DNA from: Cyclobacterium salsum
GTDB lineage: Bacteria; Bacteroidota; Bacteroidia; Cytophagales; Cyclobacteriaceae
Direction of reading: 5' to 3'
NCBI RefSeq assembly: GCF_010119245.1
Contig: NZ_WNKG01000010.1
Span: 150,929 to 214,928 of the forward strand
DNA: 64,000 bases
Position 1 is the stretch's first letter; every line of letters starts with the position of its first letter. This document shows, in pieces, positions 37,842-46,363 of this stretch. The notes beneath the pieces are model-generated. The model saw nothing but the letters and a program-made list of their open reading frames with translations, searched no databases and had not been told where the DNA came from. The position numbers were made by a program, and so were the translations under genes.

Positions 37842-38283
37842 GAATCAAATATATATGCCATAAGAAAATTTGGACAAATCATAATATTCTATTGGTTGAA
37901 GGACAATATACTAAATCTGAAATAGGTGATGATTTGTATAACGAAGCAAAAGAAATAAAAAAAATTATTTCCTTCAAAAAATAAATTTAAGTTGTATAAT
38001 AAAATTTTATTTGAAATAAATCGCCATGGTAAAATAGAATGATTTTGTTGGCATTGGGTCCTACTGCCACCGTCTTAACACATGATTTATCCCTAGAAAG
38101 ATTTTTGGCTTTAGATATTGGGCATTTATATGTAGAGTATATTTGGATCCTCAATAAAGTAAAATCAAAAGAAATTTTTTAAGGGAAAATATGTGAATGA
38201 ATCTTCTAGTAACCAATCATTTGAAGAATTAAATCCTTATTTACTTGATAAGTATAAGGATCAAATAGTTAGTAATATATTAA
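37841..38283 (+). pseudogene. Decayed GT-D type glycosyltransferase (DUF1792), C-terminal half
   Basis: Three frames joined in order give the end of a DUF1792 enzyme. ILLVEGQYTKSEIGDDLYNE lies near 37885, LLALGPTATVLTHDLS near 38044, followed by LALDIGHLYVEYIW near 38106, and then KGKYVNESSSNQSFEELNPY near 38184. DUF1792 is the GT-D fold domain known from glycosylation of serine-rich adhesins in streptococci. The N-terminal half, with the metal-binding motif, is missing and stop codons interrupt the rest. The remnant fills the whole gap between two intact glycosyltransferases. Confidence 0.82.
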
Positions 38284-38284
38284 A

Positions 38285-39427
38285 TTGAGCAGTACTTTAT
38301 TTATTTGCGGAAGTATTGAACCAGGAAAAAACGGAGTTGGGGATTATACCAGAATGCTTGCCGAAGGTTTTGTTAATCAAGGTCAATTTGTTTCCATTAT
38401 CGCCGTTAATGAAAAAGAATTTCCAATTGATTTAATCCCCTCCTATAAAAAAGGAAAAAGGAATGAGATTAATACTTATCGATTATCATCCAATTTAAGC
38501 TGGAGGGTCAGACAAAACATAGTAATTCAATTAGTAGACCAATTGGATCCTGATATCATTAGCCTTCAATTTGTTCCATTTTCTTTCCACATGAAGGGAT
38601 TGCCCTACTTTTTACCTTCCTGGTTATATGGGATTTCCAAAAAACCTAGAAAATGGCATGTGATGTTTCATGAATTATGGATAGCCGATTCAAAGGTTCA
38701 TTCGTTAAAAGAGTGGTTTATACGAGAGTCCCAAAAATTCGTTATTACCAAATTGATAAAAAAGTTGAAGTTTGATCTTATTGACACCAGTAATTACACT
38801 TATCATAATATGCTAAGAAAGGCTGGATATGAATCTAGTATAGTACCGATTTTTAGTAATCTTCCCAAAGGAATACGATGTGTAAATTATCGTATTAATG
38901 AAGATTTAGAGGGAAAAATTGTAGGCGTTTTTTTTGGAAAAATTGTTCGATCAAAGGGTATTATTAATAAAATTAATGCACTTTCGGGTTTAATAAAAGA
39001 GCAACTAAATAAAGAACTATTTATTTTGCATATAGGGGGTAGCAACAGCTCAAAAACTGCTGTCATTCTCAATAGTCTTTCCAATAAATTAAATATAAAA
39101 ACCAAATCTTTAGGATTTTTGAATGCAGATGAAGCTGCAGACATATTGGCAAGTGCAGATTTTGGTTTGTCTGACTACCCAGTAGAATTGATTCAAAAAA
39201 GTGGAAGTATAGCATCAATGCTTTACAATGAATTACCTGTAATTTTACTTTGTGAGGAGGGAAATATTCAATCATTCCATTTTCTTGAAATTTCATGTTT
39301 TCACCGTGAACTAGATTTTAAAGCCTTTATAAATCAGGAAAAAAATTTTGGTGTAAAATATTCATCGGAAAATGCAGTACTAAGGCTTCATAATCACTTC
39401 CGGAAAATTTTAAATGAAAATGAGTAG
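38285..39427 (+). CDS. GT4-like glycosyltransferase
   Basis: A 380-residue GT-B fold protein. It begins with a TTG codon (SSTLFICGSIEPGKNGVGDY); no upstream ATG exists in frame. The glycine-rich GKNGVGDYTRML near residue 14 is the donor-side loop of GT4 enzymes. The Rossmann half has VGVFFGKIVRSKGIINKI near 210, then KSLGFLNADEAADILASADF near 275, and DYPVELIQKSGSIASML. The usual E-x7-E is modified, with one glutamate present, so activity is less certain than for its neighbours. It lies just after the decayed GT-D gene. Confidence 0.8.
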   Translation: MSSTLFICGSIEPGKNGVGDYTRMLAEGFVNQGQFVSIIAVNEKEFPIDLIPSYKKGKRNEINTYRLSSNLSWRVRQNIVIQLVDQLDPDIISLQFVPFSFHMKGLPYFLPSWLYGISKKPRKWHVMFHELWIADSKVHSLKEWFIRESQKFVITKLIKKLKFDLIDTSNYTYHNMLRKAGYESSIVPIFSNLPKGIRCVNYRINEDLEGKIVGVFFGKIVRSKGIINKINALSGLIKEQLNKELFILHIGGSNSSKTAVILNSLSNKLNIKTKSLGFLNADEAADILASADFGLSDYPVELIQKSGSIASMLYNELPVILLCEEGNIQSFHFLEISCFHRELDFKAFINQEKNFGVKYSSENAVLRLHNHFRKILNENE

Positions 39428-39477
39428 ATTTTAATGGGAAAACCCGATCTACAGATCACCATAAAGGCCTATATGTA

Positions 39478-40521
39478 GTGAATATCTTATTTTTATCACA
39501 TCGATTTTATCCAGATATTGGAGGAATAGAGGTGAATTCTGAAATTCTAGCAAATCATTTTCAAAATAAGGGTTGTGAAGTCCGCCTATTAACCTGGACC
39601 GAGGGAAGTGGAATTAAACTTTTTCCTTTTCAAGTTATTCGAAATCCAACATTGCGACAAATTTTTTCATCTCATCAATGGGCGGATTTAATTTATGAAA
39701 ATAATCCCTGCCTCCGCATGTCCTGGCCTAACCTATTCATTAAGAAACCATTGGTGGTGGCCCTAAGGACCTGGATCGGAAGAACGGATGGCTCAATGGG
39801 CTGGCAGGATAAATTTAAAATGCATTGGCTTAAACGTGCAGCAGCAAGCATCGCTGTGAGTGAAGCTGTGAGGTTAGAGACATGGCCGAAGGCTACAGTG
39901 ATCGGGAATCCATATAGGAGCGAGGTATTTCGGATAATCCCAGAGGTAGAAAAAAACCTTGGCCTGGTTTTTTTAGGAAGGTTGGTTTCGGATAAGGGAG
40001 CAGATCTGGCAATTAGAGCCATAAAACTTTTAATCCGAGAAACACAAAAAACAAGTGATCCTGCTCAAGTGCTTGCGTTAACTGTAGTAGGAGATGGTCC
40101 CGAAAGATTACCTTTGGAAGGTTTGGCCAATGAATTGGGGATAGCTGCACATGTAACCTTTAAAGGTAACTTAGTGGGAGAAGATTTGGTCCACTGTCTC
40201 AACCAACATAAAATCTTATTGGTGCCCTCTATTTGGGCAGAACCCTTTGGAAACGTGGTGCTGGAGGGGATGGCTTGTGGCTGCATACCCATTGTATCGG
40301 ATCGAGGAGGACTTCCGGGTGCGGCGGGCAAGGCGGGACTTACCTTCACTAGTGGCAATGTAAATGCACTAGTTGAAACCATACAAAGTATTTTGAATAA
40401 TCCCAGTTTGGAAGAAAATTTACGAAATGCTTCAGCGGAACACCTCCAATCGCATTATCCAGATGTTGTTGCCCAAAAATATTTAGCCATCATTAAAAGT
40501 GTGACAAAAAGCAAATGCTGA
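39478..40521 (+). CDS. GT4 family glycosyltransferase
   Basis: A 347-residue GT-B enzyme with a GTG start (NILFLSHRFYPDIGGIEVNS, the classic GGIE/GGxE donor loop). The C-terminal half has LGLVFLGRLVSDKGADLAIR near 160 and LLVPSIWAEPFGNVVLEGMA near 243, with a complete E-x7-E, then GCIPIVSDRGGLPGAAG. It is shorter than most GT4 proteins because of a compact N-terminal half. It overlaps the next gene by 7 bases. Confidence 0.92.
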   Translation: MNILFLSHRFYPDIGGIEVNSEILANHFQNKGCEVRLLTWTEGSGIKLFPFQVIRNPTLRQIFSSHQWADLIYENNPCLRMSWPNLFIKKPLVVALRTWIGRTDGSMGWQDKFKMHWLKRAAASIAVSEAVRLETWPKATVIGNPYRSEVFRIIPEVEKNLGLVFLGRLVSDKGADLAIRAIKLLIRETQKTSDPAQVLALTVVGDGPERLPLEGLANELGIAAHVTFKGNLVGEDLVHCLNQHKILLVPSIWAEPFGNVVLEGMACGCIPIVSDRGGLPGAAGKAGLTFTSGNVNALVETIQSILNNPSLEENLRNASAEHLQSHYPDVVAQKYLAIIKSVTKSKC

Positions 40522-41750
40522 TTGCATCCCATCCTACCGGTAATGCCAATTCCAGGGCAGTCGTTAATGGTTTTTATGATGCAAGGCTACTTTCGGAATT
40601 CCATACTGCCATTGCAGTATTTCCTGGCAGCATTTTGTACCGGCTGGGTGGCATACGTCCATTTTCCGAAGTGCGACGCAGAAGTTTAGATAAAAAATAC
40701 AGCATATGTACATCCACCCATCCTTGGCGGGAACTTGGAAGGTTGATGGCAGCTAAGGCAGGGTTCACCCGAATGATACAACATGAAACCGGGTGTTTTT
40801 GTGTGGATGCCGTATACCGTAGCTTAGACCAAAAAATTGCCACTTCCCTCTTAAAAGCCAAGAGAAAGGGTGTAAATGGCATATATTCCTACGAAGATGG
40901 TGCTTTCCACTCGTTCAATAAAGCCAAGGAGCTAAATTTAAATTGTTTCTACGACCTACCAATAGGGTATTGGAAATCAGCAAGAAAATTTCTGGAGAAG
41001 GAAAGGGCAAACAGGCCCGAATGGGCAGATACGCTCACCGGATTGAATGATTCCGAGGAAAAACTGCGACGAAAAGACAAAGAATTAGAAATGGCCGATA
41101 GGATTTTTGTCGCCAGTACCTTTACGGCACAAACTTTAGGGGATTTTACCGGGAAGCTAGCGCCCATTCACGTGATTCCCTATGGGTTTCCGCCGGTATC
41201 TAAGCCAAAAATTTATTCAAATATTTCTAACAGGCCCTTGAAGTTGCTTTTTGTGGGAGGGCTTTCGCAAAGGAAAGGTATTGCGCAGTTGTTTGAGGCG
41301 GTAGAAGCATTGGGGAAGCAGGTGGAGCTGACCATTATAGGGAACAAAACAGGAGCACCATGTGCAGCTTTGGATGCGGCCCTTAACAAGCACCGTTGGA
41401 TCCGTAGTCTTCCACATCAAAAAATCTTAAAAGAAATGAGGGGGCATGATGTTTTTGTTTTCCCTTCTCTTTTTGAGGGCTTTGGGCTGGTCATCACCGA
41501 GGCCATGTCTCAAGGGACTCCGGTAATCACAACAGAAAGGACCGCCGGCCCTGATATCATTGACCATGGGGAAAATGGCTGGATAGTGGAGGCAGGTTCC
41601 ACCCATGCCCTTCAATCTACCCTAGAAAACTTAATCCACCGGCCAAGACTTATTGAAATGGCCGGAAGTGCGGCCAGGGAAGCGGCAAAAAAAAGACCGT
41701 GGGAAGTTTATGGAAAGGAACTCAGCCAAGCCATACTGAATCATTATTGA
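40515..41750 (+). CDS. GT4 family glycosyltransferase
   Basis: A 411-residue GT-B enzyme. MLIASHPTGNANSRAVVNGF at the start is a donor-loop variant. The centre is helical and charged (DSEEKLRRKDKELEMADRIF). The C-terminal half has LKLLFVGGLSQRKGIAQLFE near 236 and VFVFPSLFEGFGLVITEAMS near 313 with the full E-x7-E, then GTPVITTERTAGPDII. GC content is a little higher than in the genes around 33-38 kb. It starts within the end of the preceding GT4 gene and ends 10 bases before the polymerase gene. Confidence 0.92.
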   Translation: MLIASHPTGNANSRAVVNGFYDARLLSEFHTAIAVFPGSILYRLGGIRPFSEVRRRSLDKKYSICTSTHPWRELGRLMAAKAGFTRMIQHETGCFCVDAVYRSLDQKIATSLLKAKRKGVNGIYSYEDGAFHSFNKAKELNLNCFYDLPIGYWKSARKFLEKERANRPEWADTLTGLNDSEEKLRRKDKELEMADRIFVASTFTAQTLGDFTGKLAPIHVIPYGFPPVSKPKIYSNISNRPLKLLFVGGLSQRKGIAQLFEAVEALGKQVELTIIGNKTGAPCAALDAALNKHRWIRSLPHQKILKEMRGHDVFVFPSLFEGFGLVITEAMSQGTPVITTERTAGPDIIDHGENGWIVEAGSTHALQSTLENLIHRPRLIEMAGSAAREAAKKRPWEVYGKELSQAILNHY

Positions 41751-41760
41751 TTTTCTTAAA

Positions 41761-43074
41761 ATGCAGGTAAAAGTAGTACAACAAGTCCAAAAAAAGGATG
41801 ATGTAAACGTTTTGCTTAAAAATGGGATATGGGCTTATTTCCTTCTTTTGATATTTGAAGGTGCTTTAAGAAAATGGTTTTTACCAGGATTAGCCGCACC
41901 GTTGTTAGTGATTCGTGATCCCATTGCAATATTTATCCTTTTTAAAGCTTGGCAACGAGGTATCCTATTGCCTAATATTTATATCGGAGTAACAATAATT
42001 GTTGCCATTTTTTCTTTTTATACGGCGCTGTTTTTGGGACATGGCAACTTACCGGTTGCAGTGTTTGGAGCAAGAATTTTAATCGTTCATTTTCCATTAA
42101 TGTTTGTGATGGGAGCTGTATTTTGCCGGGAAGATGTGATCAAAGTGGGAAAAATATCCTTATTAATTGCCATTCCCATGGCAGTACTTATCGCTTTGCA
42201 GTTTTACAGTTCCCAATCCGCTTGGGTAAACAGGGGTGTGGGTGGAGATATTGAAGGGGCCGGTTTCAGTGGTGCCCTGGGCTATTCCAGGCCACCCGGA
42301 ACTTTTTCTTTTACAAGTGGTGTAACCCAGTTCTATGGCCTTGTAGGATCCTACCTGGTGTATTTTTGGTTTGATTCAGCTAAAATAAATCGCGTAGTAC
42401 TTTTTGGGGCTACTTTCGCATTGATGGTAGCCATTCCCCTTTCCATTAGCAGATCACTGTTTTTTTCTTTTTTGGTGACGCTGCTATTTGCAGTTATAAT
42501 CACTTTAGTAAATCCAAACCAATTGGGAAAAACAATAGGGGCATTAATTGGCTTAGCACTACTATTATTGATACTTGCTCAAGTAAATTTATTTCAAACT
42601 GCCACTGAGGTTTTTACGGCACGCTTCGAAAATGCCAATTCATCTGAGGGGGGCGTAGAAGGGGTATTATTAGACAGGTATTTGGGCGGTTTGGCCGGGG
42701 CCATTTTAGAAGGTGCAGAAGGAGACATGCCTTTTTTTGGATATGGCATTGGAATGGGTACCAATGTGGGAAGTATGTTATTGACTGGAGAGATGACCTT
42801 TTTGATTGCCGAAGGGGAATGGGGGAGGTTAATCGGAGAAATAGGTTTTCTGATGGGTTTTATTATAATCTTAGTCCGAATCATGTTTGCGTTGAAACTG
42901 ACTTTAGCATCATTTAATCAAATGTTCCAAGGAAATTATTTGCCATGGATGCTCTTAAGTTTTGCTTTGTTAATTATTCCCCAAGGCCAATGGGCTCAAC
43001 CAACCTCATTGGGTTTTTCAACCTTGATAGGAGGATTGATGATTGCTTCATTGAGAAATTCGGAAAAAAAATAA
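41761..43074 (+). CDS. Wzy/O-antigen-ligase-like polysaccharide polymerase
   Basis: A 437-residue membrane protein with about 11-12 hydrophobic helices. WAYFLLLIFEGALRKWFLPG near residue 25 is typical of the Bacteroidota form. A large loop between helices contains ALGYSRPPGTFSFTSGVTQF near residue 175, where the conserved arginine of Wzy/WaaL proteins is found. The small-residue-rich GYGIGMGTNVGSML near 325 is on the periplasmic side. It would join repeat units in the periplasm. This belongs to the Wzy-type route and is at odds with the Wzm/Wzt pair in the same cluster. Confidence 0.82.
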   Translation: MQVKVVQQVQKKDDVNVLLKNGIWAYFLLLIFEGALRKWFLPGLAAPLLVIRDPIAIFILFKAWQRGILLPNIYIGVTIIVAIFSFYTALFLGHGNLPVAVFGARILIVHFPLMFVMGAVFCREDVIKVGKISLLIAIPMAVLIALQFYSSQSAWVNRGVGGDIEGAGFSGALGYSRPPGTFSFTSGVTQFYGLVGSYLVYFWFDSAKINRVVLFGATFALMVAIPLSISRSLFFSFLVTLLFAVIITLVNPNQLGKTIGALIGLALLLLILAQVNLFQTATEVFTARFENANSSEGGVEGVLLDRYLGGLAGAILEGAEGDMPFFGYGIGMGTNVGSMLLTGEMTFLIAEGEWGRLIGEIGFLMGFIIILVRIMFALKLTLASFNQMFQGNYLPWMLLSFALLIIPQGQWAQPTSLGFSTLIGGLMIASLRNSEKK

Positions 43075-43091
43075 TAAGTTAACTGACATAC

Positions 43092-43973
43092 ATGAATATA
43101 GCCTTTTGTATTAACCGTTTGGGTTTATTAGGACTTGGAACAACTTTGACATCTTTGATCCGTAATTGTTCCAAACCAGATTGCTTGATTCTCTATTTTC
43201 TTTGTGCTGGCCTTTTACAAAAGGATAAAAATCAAATTTTAAAGCTCCTATTATCAGAACAATTTGAAGGGAAATGCCAATTTATTGATTTTGACCCTAA
43301 GGCTAATTTTGGGAAGTTTAAGTCCCTTCATGGAGACTGGACAGCATATGGGCGCTTACTACTTCCTGATTTGATATATGAAGATCAGGTTCTCTATCTG
43401 GATTCGGATCTGGTAGTAGAGTTAGATGTTTTAGAATTAATAGGATTTGAATTTAACGGACATGCTTTAGCAGCAGTTATTGGAGGACCTTTAAGTAATA
43501 CTTTGGAGAATAATTTTTACATTGGTTTATTAGGATTATCCCCTCATTTAAATTCATTTAATTCTGGGGTTTTATTATTTAACTTAAAAGAGTGGCGACT
43601 GAACAATATAAAGGATAATTGCATCCAAATAGGATGCAATTATCCAATGGAACTTTTATCATGTGATCAGACAATTTTAAATGCCTATTTCGCCGGTAAT
43701 TTTTCCAAACTACCTGATGGATTTAATTGTGTGTGGTATGCCCATAAAGCAAAACCTAGTTTATCAGATAAAATGATTTATCATTTTGTAGGATCTCCTA
43801 AACCTTGGGATTTAATGGGTTCAATCATTCACAACGGATATCCTACCTGGAAAAAATATTCTAGGAAGGATTGGGATTCTGCATTTGGCAGCTTTACATT
43901 AACCAGCATTCGTAGAATGTGGAAAATAAGAAGATCATACACAAAGGCAGTTATAAATAAAATTAGAGGATAA
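43092..43973 (+). CDS. GT8 family glycosyltransferase
   Basis: A 293-residue retaining GT-A enzyme. The signatures are all present: TAYGRLLLPDLIYEDQVLYL leading to the metal-binding DSD near residue 102, HLNSFNSGVLLFNLKEWR near 155, SCDQTILNAYFAG near 192, and MIYHFVGSPKPWD near 230 (the H-F-x-G-x-x-K-P-W motif). Bacterial members add galactose or glucose to LPS or capsule. It has an 18-base gap to the polymerase gene before it. Confidence 0.93.
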   Translation: MNIAFCINRLGLLGLGTTLTSLIRNCSKPDCLILYFLCAGLLQKDKNQILKLLLSEQFEGKCQFIDFDPKANFGKFKSLHGDWTAYGRLLLPDLIYEDQVLYLDSDLVVELDVLELIGFEFNGHALAAVIGGPLSNTLENNFYIGLLGLSPHLNSFNSGVLLFNLKEWRLNNIKDNCIQIGCNYPMELLSCDQTILNAYFAGNFSKLPDGFNCVWYAHKAKPSLSDKMIYHFVGSPKPWDLMGSIIHNGYPTWKKYSRKDWDSAFGSFTLTSIRRMWKIRRSYTKAVINKIRG

Positions 43974-44018
43974 TTTTATAAGTAAATTTCATCAAATATT
44001 TAAAAGAAGAAAAATACG

Positions 44019-44972
44019 ATGGAAACACTAATTTCGGTTATTATGCCTGTATATAATCAGGAAAAGTTTCTTGATGAAACCATAGAAAGTGTAATTAACC
44101 AGGAATATAAAATTTTTGAATTTCTAATTTTAGACGATGGGTCCACAGATGGCTCACAAGATATTATAAAAAAATTTGCATTAAAAGATGAAAGAATAAA
44201 GCCTTTTTTTGAAACAAATAAGGGAAAATGTATATCTACAAATATTTTAGTGGAAAGAGCCAAAGGAGAATGGTGCGCATTTTTGGATGCTGATGATGTA
44301 ATGTATCCTAATCGCCTCCATGATCAAATAGCCTTTCATAAAAACAATCCTGAAATTGATGCTTCAAGTTGTCACTGTGACTATATAAATGAAGAAGGGA
44401 AATTCTTGGGCCCTCAAAAATTTCGTTTTTTGAAAAATATAGAAGATTGCAAAAATATATTGAAAAAAAATGAAGTCGCAATAGCAGCGTTTACAGGATT
44501 AATGACTTCTCGCAGTTGCTATTTAAGGGCAGGGGGTCTCAGAAGCCAATTTTGGCCCAGTGAAGATGTGGAGTTCTTTAATCGATTGATTGAAAAAGGA
44601 TTTATTATGGTGGTGATTCAACACGCCCTTATGAAATACCGGATTCATGCTTCCTCTATTACCTCAAAAAAAAGATGGCATACTTTCGTGAATGTTTATG
44701 GATATGTTCAACACTGTATTTATTTACGAAGGTCAAATCAGCCAGAAATTAAATTCGAGGAATTTTTGGCAATCAGGAAAAATGATACCCTGTGGGTAAA
44801 ATTTATCAGATTGACGTCTTATTATTCAAAAATGTTTCATAGAGAAGCAGGATATTCATTCTATTCAAAAAATTATACAAAATTCTTTTTCCAGTTTTTG
44901 GTGTCGGTTATTTTAGATCCTCTATTCGTTTGGGCCACTTTACGCAATAAATTAAAAGTTAAGAGAAAATGA
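44019..44972 (+). CDS. GT2 glycosyltransferase, first of a tandem pair
   Basis: A 317-residue GT-A enzyme: ISVIMPVYNQEKFLDETIES at the start, FLILDDGSTDGSQDI, CAFLDADDVMYPNRL near 88 with the D-x-D, and WPSEDVEFFNRLIEKGF near 183 with the catalytic acidic residue. The C-terminal 70 residues (SKMFHREAGYSFYSKNYTKF) are shared with the next gene. The two proteins align over their whole length and look more than half identical, so they arose by tandem duplication. It overlaps its copy by four bases (ATGA). Confidence 0.92.
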   Translation: METLISVIMPVYNQEKFLDETIESVINQEYKIFEFLILDDGSTDGSQDIIKKFALKDERIKPFFETNKGKCISTNILVERAKGEWCAFLDADDVMYPNRLHDQIAFHKNNPEIDASSCHCDYINEEGKFLGPQKFRFLKNIEDCKNILKKNEVAIAAFTGLMTSRSCYLRAGGLRSQFWPSEDVEFFNRLIEKGFIMVVIQHALMKYRIHASSITSKKRWHTFVNVYGYVQHCIYLRRSNQPEIKFEEFLAIRKNDTLWVKFIRLTSYYSKMFHREAGYSFYSKNYTKFFFQFLVSVILDPLFVWATLRNKLKVKRK

Positions 44973-45934
44973 AAATGATTAAGCCTTTTTTATCAGTTAT
45001 CTTACCAGTTTATAACCAAGAAAGATTTTTAGTTGAAACTATTGAAAGTGTTCTTTGTCAAACCTATGATAATTTTGAATTTTTAATTCTAGACGATGGC
45101 TCCACTGATAATTCCGCCAAAATCATACAATCATTTTCTATTAAGGACCCAAGGATTAAAGCTTATTATGAAAAAAATTCCGGTAAATGCAATTCAACAA
45201 ACAAATTGGTTGAAAAGGCAAAAGGTAATTGGTTTGCTTTTTTAGATGCGGATGATCCCATGTTGCCTAAAAGGCTAGAAAAGCAAATGGACTTTCATAA
45301 GAAAAACCCACTTGTAAATGCAAGCAGTTGTCATTGTTTTTATATAAATGATAATGGGAAAAATATTGGACATCAACGCTACCCGTTTCTTAAAAGCATA
45401 GAGGATTGTGATAAGATGTTGAAAGACAATAAAATAATATTATGTGCATTTACTGGGTTATTGACTTCCAAGGAATGCTATCTGAATACAGGTGGGCTTA
45501 AACAAAAATACTGGCCATGTGAAGATGTGGAGTTCATTAATAGAATTATTGAAAAGGGGTTTAAATTAGTCATCATCCAGGACACGCTGATGAAATACCG
45601 TGTCCATTCCTCTTCAATAACCAATTCTAATTTAAGACATAGTTACGTAGACATGAACGGATTTGTCCATTATTGTATAAAATTAAGACGAAAAGGAAAA
45701 GAAGAAATAACGTTCAATGAGTTTATGAACATTAGAAATAAAGATTCGTCTTGGGTTAAATTCAACAGATCCAGAGCTTTTTATGCAAAAATGTTTCATA
45801 GGGAGGCTGGTTTCTCATTTTATACAAAAAATTATCCAATTTTTTTCTTAAAAATTATTGCTGCCTCCTTTTTGGATCCAAACTATGTATTGGCTACGTT
45901 AAAGAATAGATTAAAATTTTCAAAATTTTTATGA
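44969..45934 (+). CDS. GT2 glycosyltransferase, second of a tandem pair
   Basis: A 321-residue paralogue of the preceding enzyme: LSVILPVYNQERFLVETIES, FLILDDGSTDNSAKI, FAFLDADDPMLPKRLEKQ, YWPCEDVEFINRIIEKGF and AKMFHREAGFSFYTKNYPIF correspond point by point. Differences gather in the acceptor-side middle (about 120-170), which would fit a change of acceptor after duplication. A 429-base gap with decayed sequence follows. Confidence 0.92.
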   Translation: MKMIKPFLSVILPVYNQERFLVETIESVLCQTYDNFEFLILDDGSTDNSAKIIQSFSIKDPRIKAYYEKNSGKCNSTNKLVEKAKGNWFAFLDADDPMLPKRLEKQMDFHKKNPLVNASSCHCFYINDNGKNIGHQRYPFLKSIEDCDKMLKDNKIILCAFTGLLTSKECYLNTGGLKQKYWPCEDVEFINRIIEKGFKLVIIQDTLMKYRVHSSSITNSNLRHSYVDMNGFVHYCIKLRRKGKEEITFNEFMNIRNKDSSWVKFNRSRAFYAKMFHREAGFSFYTKNYPIFFLKIIAASFLDPNYVLATLKNRLKFSKFL

Positions 45935-46019
45935 GATTTTGAGAATAATTTTTTCTGATTGGATATTGTTTCCTTTTCTGATAAAGATATTAAATTTCTT
46001 AAAAGGTATTAATATTTAA

Positions 46020-46363
46020 GCGTCGGACAGTACGTTGGGACAGATAACATCAGCCGCATCATCTCACTTTCCAGTTCACTCCTTAGGTGCTATAACATAT
46101 TCTTCAATTTGTATAACTTTCTTGTGTTTTATCCCCTCATTACGAAGCCAAGGAACAAATCTGGTAAAAAATAGTTAAAGATTATTTACAAGAATGTTCT
46201 GTTTATTTTATGGTGTGGTACCATAAGAAAGTTTAAATAGATACTGTTAGTATTTTTACTAATCAGGTATTGGGTCCTTGGAGCAAGTATAATGCAAAAC
46301 TACATTGAGTTCAGTATTACCTAGGTCTTTTCCAAATGGAATGGTTACGAATAGTTTTAAATT
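46020..46363 (+). pseudogene. Possible decayed coding remnant, not recognised
   Basis: The gap 45935-46363 has no open frame. Near 46260 a frame reads NQVLGPWSKYNAKLH, stop, VQYYLGLFQMEWLRIV, which looks like coding sequence interrupted by one stop; an earlier piece reads VKDYLQECSVYFMVWYHKKV. I cannot place it in a family. Other decayed genes in the cluster make a third remnant plausible, but non-coding DNA is also possible. Confidence 0.35.
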
